The notes: generated by a model not told the origin, from the letters alone. A stretch of DNA of 64,000 nucleotides from Roseibacillus sp. (GCA_022448985.1 JAKVCR010000044.1:1-64000); one strand, 5' to 3'. Positions 46,616 through 55,137 are shown, counted from the stretch's first letter. Numbers and translations: made by a program.

Positions 46616-47735
46616 ATGCCCGAATCTTCATTCAGCGACGACCTCCAGGCGCTCGACACCACGGCCCTCAAGAGCCGCTTGTCGGAACTCCGGAGGTATC
46701 TTTGACGTCCCTCAACTGGAGAAAACCATCGCCGGCATTGAGAAGAAGATGGAGGCCCCGGATTTCTGGAACGACCAGAACACCGCCCAGCAGACCGTCA
46801 GGGAGGCCAGCCGCCTCAAGGGCAAGCTGCATCCCTTTCTCAAGCTCGAAGAACGGCTCGAGAACGTGGAAGCCGGGATTGAACTGGCTCGCGAATTCGA
46901 CGATGCCGACTCGGCCAGGGAGGCCGCCGCCGAATTCAAGACCCTTAATGACGACATTGACTCCTTCGAGCTGGTGACCCTGCTCGATGGATCCACCGAT
47001 CCCAACAACGCCTACCTGTCCATTCAGGCGGGAGCCGGAGGCACGGAGGCCTTTGACTGGGCCCAGATGCTGCAACGGATGTACATGCGCTGGGCAGAGA
47101 GCCGGGGTTTCAAGGTTACTATCACCGACGAACAGGAAGGAGAGGGTGCTGGAATCTCAAGTGCATCCCTCAAGATCGAGGGCGAGTATGCCTACGGCTA
47201 CCTGAAGAACGAACGCGGGGTGCATCGGTTGGTGCGTATTTCTCCCTTCGACGCAGCCGGCAAGCGTCACACTTCATTCGTCGCCATCGACTGCACCCCG
47301 GAGATTTCCAACGACATCAATATCGAGATACCCGAGAGCGACGTCGAGGTGCAAACCACGCGCTCGGGCGGAAAGGGAGGGCAGAATGTCAACAAGGTGG
47401 AAACCGCGGTCATCCTGAAACACAAGCCCTCGAGCATCATCATTCGTTGCACCCAGGAGCGTTCCCAGCTGCGTAACCGCGAACTGGCCTGGGAACTCCT
47501 CAAGGCCAAACTCTACCAGATTGAGGAGGACAAGCAGAAAGCAGAAGCGGACCGAACCTACGGGGAAAAGGGTGAAATCGGATTCGGCAGCCAGATTCGC
47601 TCGTATGTCTTCCAACCCTACCAGATGGTCAAGGATCTCCGCACAGGCCACGAAACTGGAAACATCCAGGCCGTCATGGACGGGGACCTCGATGGCTTCA
47701 TCGAGGCCATGCTCCGCGGCAGGGAAAGGTCCTGA
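46616..47735 (+). CDS. prfB: Peptide chain release factor 2, programmed +1 frameshift
   Basis: Recognises UGA and UAA stop codons. The gene is in two frames: 29 codons from the ATG at 46616 to an in-frame TGA at 46703-46705, then the +1 frame from GAC at 46704. The fused product, 372 aa, matches RF2 length. The slippery site CTT-TGA-C is preceded by an SD-like GGAGG and TAT, the same layout as in Escherichia. The fused text reads [20 protein letters not shown]. The SPF anticodon-like motif ([14 protein letters not shown]) and the GGQ motif ([17 protein letters not shown]) are both visible. The frameshift lets RF2 control its own level. Confidence 0.96.
46692..46706 (+). promoter_or_regulatory. 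RF2 recoding site
   Basis: GGAGG (46692-46696), TAT, CTT (46700-46702), TGA (46703-46705), C. The SD-like element ends three bases before CTT, the spacing known to force the +1 shift. Slow UGA recognition at low RF2 favours the shift and so more RF2. Confidence 0.93.
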
Positions 47736-47776
47736 TTTCGGGGCGATTGATGGTTGGCACCCCGAAAAATTTTGTT
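47736..47776 (+). terminator. Terminator-like hairpin after prfB
   Basis: TTTCGGGG (47736-47743) pairs with CCCCGAAA (47760-47767) across a 16-base loop, followed by the T-rich ATTTTGTT. The hairpin begins directly after the prfB stop codon. The right arm can pair instead with TCGGGG at 47781-47786 just upstream of the next gene's ATG. Confidence 0.5.
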
Positions 47777-47790
47777 AGTCTCGGGGTCCG

Positions 47791-48372
47791 ATGAAACGAT
47801 TTTGCTGCCTCCTGATGGTTCTCGCCTGCCCTGCCCTTGCAGATGTGGAATGGCGAAGCTTTGAGAATGCGGACAAGACCAAGTCCTTCCAGGGGCGCCT
47901 GGTCGGATACGATCCCGCCCGGAAAAAGGTCACCGTGCAGAAAAAAACCACCTTACGCCCGGTCACCTTCAACGTGGCCCTGCTTTCCGACGAACACCGC
48001 AAGTTCGTGGAAAAGCGCGCCGTGGAGCTGGAAGCAGCCGGCGGCCTGCGTATGATGTTCTACCAGACGATCGATAAAACCGGAACCAGCCGCAGCGGGA
48101 ATACCCGGACGAGCAGCTATAACGGCGGCTATAAGATCGAAATAAGAAACTTCCTGCGGAGAGCCATTCAGGATGTGTCGGTGGACTACATCGTCATCTA
48201 CCGAAAGGACTCGACAAAAGGTAATGGAACAAGAGCTGTGAAGAGAGGGTCCAAGGATCTTACCGCGCTGATCCCAAACTACGACGAGAACATTGTCATC
48301 GATGGCATTCCACTCACAAGCTACTACAAGGCTGGCTCCGTCACTGTCAGCGGTGCAGCAGGCTCCACATGA
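47791..48372 (+). CDS. Secreted SHD1-like protein, interrupted by in-frame TGA
   Basis: 193 aa to the TGA at 48370-48372, with a signal peptide (MKRFCCLLMVLACPALA). Residues about 19-75 resemble the SHD1-type domain common in PVC secreted proteins (VEWRSFENADKTKSFQGRL, VALLSDEHRKFV). A beta-sandwich-like segment follows (GYKIEIRNFLRRAIQDVSV). The reading frame does not end naturally: in the same frame, 56 further codons continue to TAG at 48541-48543 with normal codon use. The interrupted full length would be 250 aa. Either this is a pseudogene-like nonsense mutation, a sequencing error, or UGA recoding. Function unknown. Confidence 0.75.
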   Translation: MKRFCCLLMVLACPALADVEWRSFENADKTKSFQGRLVGYDPARKKVTVQKKTTLRPVTFNVALLSDEHRKFVEKRAVELEAAGGLRMMFYQTIDKTGTSRSGNTRTSSYNGGYKIEIRNFLRRAIQDVSVDYIVIYRKDSTKGNGTRAVKRGSKDLTALIPNYDENIVIDGIPLTSYYKAGSVTVSGAAGST

Positions 48373-48543
48373 TGTCGAGGAGGTGGCGCGGTCAGCGCCA
48401 CGAGATCACAGCGCAGCCGCGATGCCCTCATCGGATGCATTGCCCAGATCAAGGTTGGCGGCAAGGTGGTGAAAACCGAGGCGTCCAGTGCCGATGTCCT
48501 TCGCCAGTACAGCGATGCCTTCGGAGGATCTGAGTCCAGGTAG
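48373..48543 (+). pseudogene. In-frame continuation of the SHD1-like gene beyond TGA
   Basis: 56 codons in the same frame, starting Cys-Arg-Gly-Gly-Gly and containing SRDALIGCIAQIKVGGKVVK followed by TEASSADVLRQY, then TAG. The sequence looks like two beta strands and a helix that would complete the fold, and third codon positions are mostly G or C as in neighbouring genes. It has no start codon of its own with a good ribosome site. This shows the TGA interrupts a once-continuous gene. Confidence 0.7.
48383..48401 (+). promoter_or_regulatory. SECIS-like hairpin downstream of the in-frame TGA
   Basis: GTGGCGC (48383-48389), loop GGTCA (48390-48394), GCGCCAC (48395-48401): a perfect 7-bp stem. 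The loop starts 17 nt after the TGA and begins GG followed by U. This meets the general bacterial SECIS description (short loop with early G, about 16-37 nt from UGA). It lacks the bulged U of the Escherichia fdhF element. It may be chance or residual coding constraint. Confidence 0.35.
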
Positions 48544-48630
48544 GCTGCCGACTCCCCAGAGTCTCCCGCCTGTGTAAACCCTCCGGGGCCAAGCGATCCG
48601 CTGCCCGGATATGGGCGAGACGGAGTTCCC

Positions 48631-49995
48631 CTAGCGAAAGGGAACATCCTGTCCGACTGCAACCAGCTTACCCCAGAGCTGCTGGGGGGATTCGCCGGGA
48701 GTAGTCATGACGAAGTGGGGGGCATGCTCCCGGTCCAATCCCAATTCCTCGACGAAGTCGAAAAAGAGATCCCGAAGTGCATCACGCACAACAGGATCGG
48801 AGTTCGCTGGCAGGAGAAAGAGTAGAGAGCGGTGGCCGTCCTCGTGAGAGTTGCTCAGGAGGGTCTGGCGCGGGAGCACTTCAAGAAGATCGCGAAATGA
48901 CTCGGTGGGATCGACCCCTTCGGCAAAGTCAAAGGGGACGCGCACCAGGGTGGAGGGCACCGCATACTTGGTATGGGTTGTCACCGCCGCTTCCATGGCA
49001 GCATAGAATTCCGACTGACTGATGGAGCGGTGACGAGCTTCGTCATGAAGAGGACGGGAAAGGGGAGCCCCCCTCCGGTCACATATCGACTTCATCACAT
49101 CAAAGGTGCTTGGCTTGATGTGGTTGCAAGGGAGATCCTGCACGATCAGCACATGAGTCGCTACCCTGTCGACATCGTTAATTGGATAGGCCGCAAGATA
49201 CCCGGGCCTGCGTGACGGAGGACTCTGCAGAAGGGTCTTCTGAACCAGGAAACAGTTCCGAGCCAGTGCCTCCGCCACGATCTGGTGATCATCCCGCAGC
49301 AGGTACTCAGGAAAGTGCTCGCCATCTCCAAGGGAAGCAACCCGCACAAGAGCGGCAGACCCCGAACCTGGAGGCACCTCGTAAAGTGCCGCACTGCCTA
49401 CGTGATTAATCCGGGCCAGGGTGCCGAGAAGATCTGACGGGACCAACTCATGCCCAGTTTCCACCAACTTCTCCAGTTCCTCATCCATGGGATCCGTCTC
49501 AACCCCATGGAGTTCGAGCCTTTGCTGGAGATCCTGCCGGGAAAGCATGAGCAACTTGCGCTCGGCATGTACCAGACGGTTTTCCCTCCTGAGGTGCTCG
49601 CTTTCTTCCTTCAGCCCCGACCCTCGGCGATGCAGGCCCTTTAAGAGCTGGCCAAGGAAGCCCCCGAGGAGGGGGAAGGCAATCAGGGTGTAACGGTGCT
49701 CCGAGAGGCTGATCCCCTGACCGGCCACATGCCTTCCCGCCACAAGGAGCAGAACGGTGAGCAACCCTGCCCCAAATCCGGCGCTGAAGCCGTAACGGAT
49801 CCCGAAGAACACAGGGAGGATGAGGAAGGGAGTCGGATTAGCGGCAAACCAACCAGCGTCCCCGGGAACGACCACGTAGTTTACCACTGCAAGCAGCGCG
49901 AAGAGTGCTCCGAACTGGAGAATAAGAAACCGAACAGGATGTGGGCCGGGGCAGGACCCGGAGCAATGAACAAAGGGCAAAGTCTGAACAGACAT
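48631..49995 (-). CDS. PelD-like membrane protein with GAF-like and degenerate GGDEF-like domains
   Basis: 454 aa from the ATG at 49995; Pseudomonas PelD, a c-di-GMP receptor for Pel polysaccharide export, has nearly the same length. Four hydrophobic segments fill residues 22-118, then a basic/acidic coiled coil (125-165). A GAF-like region follows (about 185-305; SAALYEVPPGSGSAALVRVA). The C-terminus aligns to a GGDEF fold but has SHEDG in place of GGDEF. The I-site position reads RQTL (376-379) instead of RxxD, so cyclase activity is excluded and c-di-GMP binding doubtful. No other pel gene is in the window. The assignment rests on architecture by eye. Confidence 0.55.
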   Translation of the reverse strand: MSVQTLPFVHCSGSCPGPHPVRFLILQFGALFALLAVVNYVVVPGDAGWFAANPTPFLILPVFFGIRYGFSAGFGAGLLTVLLLVAGRHVAGQGISLSEHRYTLIAFPLLGGFLGQLLKGLHRRGSGLKEESEHLRRENRLVHAERKLLMLSRQDLQQRLELHGVETDPMDEELEKLVETGHELVPSDLLGTLARINHVGSAALYEVPPGSGSAALVRVASLGDGEHFPEYLLRDDHQIVAEALARNCFLVQKTLLQSPPSRRPGYLAAYPINDVDRVATHVLIVQDLPCNHIKPSTFDVMKSICDRRGAPLSRPLHDEARHRSISQSEFYAAMEAAVTTHTKYAVPSTLVRVPFDFAEGVDPTESFRDLLEVLPRQTLLSNSHEDGHRSLLFLLPANSDPVVRDALRDLFFDFVEELGLDREHAPHFVMTTPGESPQQLWGKLVAVGQDVPFR

Positions 49996-50401
49996 GGATG
50001 AAGCAGAGGGCAAGGGTGTGACAGCGCCTCGCTTGAGGGGACACTGTGCGTGAGGTCCTTCAGATAACCGGACTACCTCAGTGCATCCAAAAGGAAATTT
50101 AGAAATGAAATTAAGACATGCTTATATTTAGAGTAATTTCCTCTGTCCCAGGTTACGGAAATCTTCCTAATATTTTATTTTCTCAAATTAAATACGAGAT
50201 CCCTCGTAGAATCCAAAAATCACCGCCTAATAAGGCAAATGAAGCCGGTGAGGCAATGCAGTCCACGCAAGAGATAAAACCCCGGCGCAGCCCTTGGCTT
50301 CTCTTGAAAGAACGGAAAACCCTCTTAGTCGCGCAGCGGCGAAAATAAGGAAAACTTTGATCAGGCCATCGGCCTAGAAGTTCAGTTCTCTTTATCAAAC
50401 A
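49996..50401. other. AT-rich intergenic region upstream of the PelD-like gene
   Basis: The stretch about 50085-50350 is clearly AT-rich against GC-rich neighbours. It holds the promoter region of the PelD-like gene (minus strand) and the 3' end of the M28 peptidase transcript. A weak minus-strand terminator is possible at 50363-50375 (AGGCC-GAT-GGCCT on that strand, followed by GATCAAAGTTTTCC). An open frame at 50118-50348 on the plus strand has poor coding character and is not called. Confidence 0.5.
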
Positions 50402-53389
50402 TCACTGCCGTGAGCCCGGAACCACTTCCAGGATAACCTTCATGCCCTTGCGCAAGACCGTGATTTTCACTTTTTCCCCCACCTTGAGAGACTCCAGCAC
50501 ATAAGTGTAGTCGTAGATATTCTTAATGTCCTTGCCCGCCACATTGACCACCACATCGCCACCCTTGATGCCACCCTTGTCGGCCGGACCACCCTTGGTG
50601 GCCCCGGACAGTTTGACCCCCACGAGATCCCCCTGGGAATAGTCGGGCACGGTTCCCAGATAGGCCCGCAGGTTGGCCCGTCTCCCCTGCCCCTCGGGGC
50701 GTTCCACCTTGACGTAGTCGGGCGCCTCTCCAGCAACGGCCAGCCCACGGGCAACAAGGGCCATGAACTGCGTGACACGCTCGGTGCCAGGGTAATTGAT
50801 CTTGTCGACCGTATCCCTGGGGGTGTGGTAATCATCGTGAGCACCAGTGAATGCGTTCAGTATCGGCACTTCACGCAGGTAAAAGGATGTTGCATCGGTA
50901 GGCAGGTAGGCATCGCTCTGCGTCTTGATGGGTAATCCGACAGGAACGTTGCGTTGTTCGATAACCCTGGGCCAGATTGAACTGGATCCGGTGCCCTGGA
51001 GAACGAGGGACTTGTCCAGACGCCCCACCATGTCCATGTTAAGATTGGCGGCAAAGACCTCATTCAGCTTGGCATCCTCATCGCCCTTCAACTTCCGGGC
51101 GACCTCCTTGACGAAACGGGAAGAGCCGATCAATCCGATTTCTTCGCCAGACCAGGCCGCGAAGAGGACATCACGCTTGAGAGCAAGTTTCCCCTCCTTC
51201 TGCTGGGCGGAGAGATACTGGGCGATCTCAAGCAACGCCGCCACGCCTGAGGCGTTGTCATCAGCGCCATAATGAATCTCCTTCGCTTCTTTTCCGGCAG
51301 CCCGCGAACCTCCTCCATGAGCACCCAGATGATCGACATGGGCTCCGAGAATAAGCGCCGGGCGCCTGTGGGCTTCCGGATCCACAGCAGCCAAACGTCC
51401 CACCACATTGCGACCGTTTCGCTTCTGCTGGACAATGTCGATCCGGGCCTCAAGGGCTGCCTTGGGAATCTTTATGCCCATCATCATCTCTCCCTTGTCG
51501 AGAGCGGTCTGAATCTCCTTAAGATTCTCGCCGGTTGCCGCAAACAGTTTCTCCCCGATCTCCTTGCGTAGCGAAAGCGCTGCGATACCGGAGCCCGCCA
51601 TCGAGGCGTCATAGCTCAGTCCCGCCAATTCCTCCCGCACCTTGGTATTCGGACCAGCCACGAAGATAATTCCCCTCGCGCCCTTTTGACGGGCCGTCAT
51701 GGCCTTGTAGCGCATGCTGGAATAGCGGGCGAACTGACGCCGGCGCTCCGCACTCACATTCTCAGGCATGAAACGCAGAACCAGCACCCACTTGTCTTTG
51801 ACCGCCAGATGATAATAGCTGGAATACATCGCTGTCTTGGAGCCATCGGCTCCCACCTGCCCTTTCGGAATCTCAATCCCGTAACCTGCAAAAACGATTT
51901 CCTCGGCCTTGATCGCTCCAAGCTGGGAAAAGGAAAGCGGACGCCAGTCCTTGTCCACCTCCAGGTCCAATTCCTCATTGCCCATCTTCATGACGAGCTT
52001 GTTCCCCTTTCCAAGATCCACTCCCGCCGTGAAATCGAAGGGGTGAAAGTAGTCGTCGGCCAGAAAGGGTTTCAATCCGAACTCTTCAAACGCCCGTGCC
52101 ACGTAGGCGGTCGCCTTTCGCTCCCCCGGCGTGCCCGTCATGCGCCCCTCCAGTTCAGGGCCCGCCAGGTATTCGAGGTGGTGGCGGAGGTCTCCCTGGT
52201 CAACCTTGGCAGTTGTGGCCGCCAACCCCTTGAGAGCCTTGGAAGAAAGTTCCACCTTGGAACTCTCCCCGCTTCGCGGTGACGTTCCCCGGGCGGGCGC
52301 AGCCGCGAGATGTTCAAGAGCCGCATTGTGATTCCAGTCCGCGAGAAAAATCTGTGAACCCTTCTGGCCTGACCGTTTGCTGGTCCAGGCCAAACGCTTC
52401 CCATCAGGGGAAAACGCTGGCAGCCCGTCAAATCCGTCCGTCCAGGTCACCCGCACCGGTTCCTTGGCTCCAGCAGCGTCGACCAGATAGAGTTCAAAGT
52501 TAGCGAAGCCGTTCAAGTTCGTTGCGAAGATGAGATACTCTCCGCTGGGATGAAAATAAGGAGCCCACGACATCGCGCCCAAAGCCGTAAGCTGCTTCTC
52601 GCCGCCCCCATCAACACTCATGGTGTAGATCTCGGACCTATCCCCCTCCCGATTGAAACGGCGCCAACAGATCTTCGTCCCATCCACATTAAAGAACGGC
52701 CCGCCATCGTACCCGGGCTCCGCAGTGAGGCGTTTTACGTTGGAGCCATCTGCGTCCATGATGAAAAGGTCCATCAGGAAAGACGGATTGAGCTTGAACC
52801 ACTCCCGGTCCTCTTCGCTCAACCTGGCAGGTTCAGAGTAGCCGAGGCGGTTAGATCCAAAGACCACCTTGCGCCCGTCTGGCGAATAGGCCCCTTCCGC
52901 GTCGTATCCTGGCGCTCTGGTCAGGTTGCGGAACTTCTTCGTGCCCAGATCATACTCGTATATCTCGTAAAAGGGGTCGTAGTCCCAGGAGTAGCGCTTC
53001 TCCTTGCCCTCCGCACGACGCTTCAGTTCTTCCTCCTGTTTCTTTCTCGCGTCGGGGTCGCTGTGTGTGGAGGCGAACATGACCTTCTTCCCCCCGGGAT
53101 GAATCCATGCACAGGTCGTCTTGCCATGACCAGGGGAGATGCGCTCGGTATCACCCGTCTCCAGATCAAGCAGATAGATCTGGAAGAATGGATTGTCCTT
53201 CTCCCTTTCACTCTGAAAAATCAACTTGGTTCCATCAGCACTGAAATAACCCTCTCCAGCCCGCTTCCCTGCAAAGGTCAATTGCCGGGTAGAGGAGAGA
53301 AGGCGCGCTTCATTCTCCGCCGCATCGTCACCAAGGACTGCGACAGGTAAAATGAGGGCGAGGGAAATATGGAGGGCGAGAACTCTCAT
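50402..53389 (-). CDS. Secreted M28 metallopeptidase with TolB-like propeller, PA insert and PDZ
   Basis: 995 aa with a signal peptide (residues 1-20). Residues 30-360 are TolB/PD40 propeller repeats (FSADGTKLIFQSER, YSPDGRKVVFGSNR, FSPDGKRLAWTSKR). A linker leads to an M28 aminopeptidase domain from about 400, with a protease-associated insert (about 480-640). Zinc ligands and catalytic Glu are visible: GAHVDHLG (H684, D686), YGADDNASG (D710-D711), AWSGEEIG (E749-E750) and AHDDYHTPRD. A PDZ domain closes the protein (LSGATKGGPADKGGIKGGDVV). Likely a periplasmic or exported aminopeptidase. Confidence 0.92.
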   Translation of the reverse strand: MRVLALHISLALILPVAVLGDDAAENEARLLSSTRQLTFAGKRAGEGYFSADGTKLIFQSEREKDNPFFQIYLLDLETGDTERISPGHGKTTCAWIHPGGKKVMFASTHSDPDARKKQEEELKRRAEGKEKRYSWDYDPFYEIYEYDLGTKKFRNLTRAPGYDAEGAYSPDGRKVVFGSNRLGYSEPARLSEEDREWFKLNPSFLMDLFIMDADGSNVKRLTAEPGYDGGPFFNVDGTKICWRRFNREGDRSEIYTMSVDGGGEKQLTALGAMSWAPYFHPSGEYLIFATNLNGFANFELYLVDAAGAKEPVRVTWTDGFDGLPAFSPDGKRLAWTSKRSGQKGSQIFLADWNHNAALEHLAAAPARGTSPRSGESSKVELSSKALKGLAATTAKVDQGDLRHHLEYLAGPELEGRMTGTPGERKATAYVARAFEEFGLKPFLADDYFHPFDFTAGVDLGKGNKLVMKMGNEELDLEVDKDWRPLSFSQLGAIKAEEIVFAGYGIEIPKGQVGADGSKTAMYSSYYHLAVKDKWVLVLRFMPENVSAERRRQFARYSSMRYKAMTARQKGARGIIFVAGPNTKVREELAGLSYDASMAGSGIAALSLRKEIGEKLFAATGENLKEIQTALDKGEMMMGIKIPKAALEARIDIVQQKRNGRNVVGRLAAVDPEAHRRPALILGAHVDHLGAHGGGSRAAGKEAKEIHYGADDNASGVAALLEIAQYLSAQQKEGKLALKRDVLFAAWSGEEIGLIGSSRFVKEVARKLKGDEDAKLNEVFAANLNMDMVGRLDKSLVLQGTGSSSIWPRVIEQRNVPVGLPIKTQSDAYLPTDATSFYLREVPILNAFTGAHDDYHTPRDTVDKINYPGTERVTQFMALVARGLAVAGEAPDYVKVERPEGQGRRANLRAYLGTVPDYSQGDLVGVKLSGATKGGPADKGGIKGGDVVVNVAGKDIKNIYDYTYVLESLKVGEKVKITVLRKGMKVILEVVPGSRQ

Positions 53390-53400
53390 AGCGTGGAATC

Positions 53401-53429
53401 CTAATAGAATCAGGCGCCTTATACGTCAA
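53401..53429 (-). promoter_or_regulatory. Candidate promoter of the M28 peptidase gene
   Basis: On the minus strand TTGACG (53429-53424), 17-bp spacer, TATTAG (53406-53401), then 11 bases to the ATG. The predicted transcript has almost no leader. Confidence 0.5.
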
Positions 53430-53484
53430 ATACACGCTCAGAATTGCTTTTCGTCCCAAAATTCCCCACTGAGAGGTGCTCGCC

Positions 53485-54180
53485 ATGCGCATTGATATCG
53501 TCACCCTCTTCCCCGAAATCGCCCTCGCCCCCCTCAACGAGAGCATTATCAAGCGGGCCCAGGGGGCGGGAATCGTGGAAATTCACTCCCACGATCTGCG
53601 GTCCTGGGCGCGGGACAAGCACCGCAAGACCGATGACTACCTCTGCGGGGGGGGTCAGGGCATGCTGCTCAAACCCGAGCCTCTCTTTGCCGCGGTTAAA
53701 GACCTGCGCCGGGAAACGACCCTGGTGATCCTGACGACTCCACAGGGAAGACCCTTCAAGCAGGAAGATGCCCGCCGGCTCACGACCTGCGATCACCTCC
53801 TTTTCCTCTGTGGCCACTACGAGGGCGTGGACCACCGGATTATCGAGGAGCTGGTCGACGAGGAGATCAGCATTGGTGACTATGTGCTGACCAATGGGGC
53901 TCTCGCCAGTGCGGTAATCTGCGATGCCGTGGTTCGCCTCCTGCCCGGTGCCCTTGGGGACGAACGGTCGCCCGAGGAAGAGTCCTTCTCAAACCCAAAC
54001 CTGTTAGAGGCCCCCGCCTATACAAAGCCTGTCGATTTCAGAGGGCTCAAGGTTCCGGAGGTTCTCCTTTCGGGCCACCACGGCGAGATCGAGAAATGGA
54101 AACGGGAGCGTGCTCTCGAACGGACCCGCAGGAATCGTCCCGACCTGCTTGAGCCGCCACCTGCAACAGAGCAGGAGTGA
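53485..54180 (+). CDS. trmD: tRNA (guanine-N1-)-methyltransferase
   Basis: Makes m1G37 in tRNAs, preventing frameshifts; SPOUT trefoil-knot enzyme, 231 aa from the ATG at 53485 (MRIDIVTLFPE). DDYLCGGGQGMLLKPEP, LCGHYEGVDHRIIEELVDEE, ISIGDYVLTNGALASAV (SAM knot) and the C-terminal PEVLLSGHHGEIEKWKRE are intact. The usual rpsP-rimM-trmD-rplS cluster is absent; here the neighbours are the M28 peptidase (divergent) and yicC. Confidence 0.97.
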   Translation: MRIDIVTLFPEIALAPLNESIIKRAQGAGIVEIHSHDLRSWARDKHRKTDDYLCGGGQGMLLKPEPLFAAVKDLRRETTLVILTTPQGRPFKQEDARRLTTCDHLLFLCGHYEGVDHRIIEELVDEEISIGDYVLTNGALASAVICDAVVRLLPGALGDERSPEEESFSNPNLLEAPAYTKPVDFRGLKVPEVLLSGHHGEIEKWKRERALERTRRNRPDLLEPPPATEQE

Positions 54181-54264
54181 CCAGAGCATGAGGCCCTTCC
54201 CCCAGACTCCGCAACGCGGCGTTTCTCTCTCGCCACTGCTCGCCGACCGCTGATAGAAACGAGC

Positions 54265-55137
54265 ATGCACAGCATGACGGGATTTGGCCGCGGAAGCCAT
54301 GCCACTGAGCAAATCGTAATCCGTGTGGAGGCCTCCTCGGTGAACCGCAAGCAGGGCGAGGTCCACTTCTTCATGCCCCGTAATCTCGCTGAACTGGAAT
54401 CTCGTCTGCGCAAACACGTCCTCAGCCGCATCACCCGTGGCCGAATCAACATCAACGTTAATCTCGAACACCCAGATGGCGCGGACGGCAGCATCCGGGT
54501 CGACATGGGAAAGGCGCGGGCTCTGAAAACCGCCTTCGCCAAGTTATCCGAAGGGCTCGAACAGGAGCTCACCCCCGAAAGCACCGACTATCTCCGCGCT
54601 CCCGATATCTTCGTCTTTGGAGAGGACTACCGGGTGGAAGAGATCTGGTCCGCCCTGCAACCGGCTCTTGATGAGGCCCTCGAAAGCCTCGTCGAGATGC
54701 GGGCGGAGGAGGGCGCCGACCTCCAGGCCGAACTCGAACGTATCCTTGCCACGCTCGAGAAATTCACTCACGAGATCGAGGAACACGCTCCTTCGGTCGT
54801 CACCGCCCATCGCGAGAACCTCCTGCGCCGCCTCCGTGACGCTGACCTGGATCTCGACCCTGACGACGAGCGGGTCCTCAAGGAAATCGCGCTCTTTGCT
54901 GACCGCTGCGAGATAACAGAAGAACTCACCCGGCTGCGCTCCCACTTCCGGAAGTTTCACAGCTACATCGAAAGTGCCGGAGTGGTGGGCCGATCCATGG
55001 ATTTTCTCTGCCAGGAGATCAACCGTGAGTTTAACACCATCGGATCCAAGGCCAACGATGCCACCCTTGCCCAGACTGTCGTGAACGCCAAAACGGAACT
55101 CGAAAAGATCCGCGAGCAAGTCCAGAACATCGAATGA
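54265..55137 (+). CDS. yicC: YicC-family endoribonuclease-like protein
   Basis: 290 aa, the usual family length. The N-terminus MHSMTGFGRGSH and the body SSVNRKQGEVHFFMPRNL, VLSRITRGRININVNLE, then the C-terminal VGRSMDFLCQEINREFNTIG and SKANDATLAQTVVNAKTELEKIREQVQNIE pattern are highly typical. YicC proteins are reported as RNases involved in stress and small-RNA turnover. The gene follows trmD on the same strand after 84 bp. Confidence 0.93.
   Translation: MHSMTGFGRGSHATEQIVIRVEASSVNRKQGEVHFFMPRNLAELESRLRKHVLSRITRGRININVNLEHPDGADGSIRVDMGKARALKTAFAKLSEGLEQELTPESTDYLRAPDIFVFGEDYRVEEIWSALQPALDEALESLVEMRAEEGADLQAELERILATLEKFTHEIEEHAPSVVTAHRENLLRRLRDADLDLDPDDERVLKEIALFADRCEITEELTRLRSHFRKFHSYIESAGVVGRSMDFLCQEINREFNTIGSKANDATLAQTVVNAKTELEKIREQVQNIE

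Noticed and set aside
50118-50348. 76-aa open frame in the AT-rich gap, plus strand
   Set aside because: Composition is not protein-like, there is no ribosome site, and it spans a putative terminator and promoter region.
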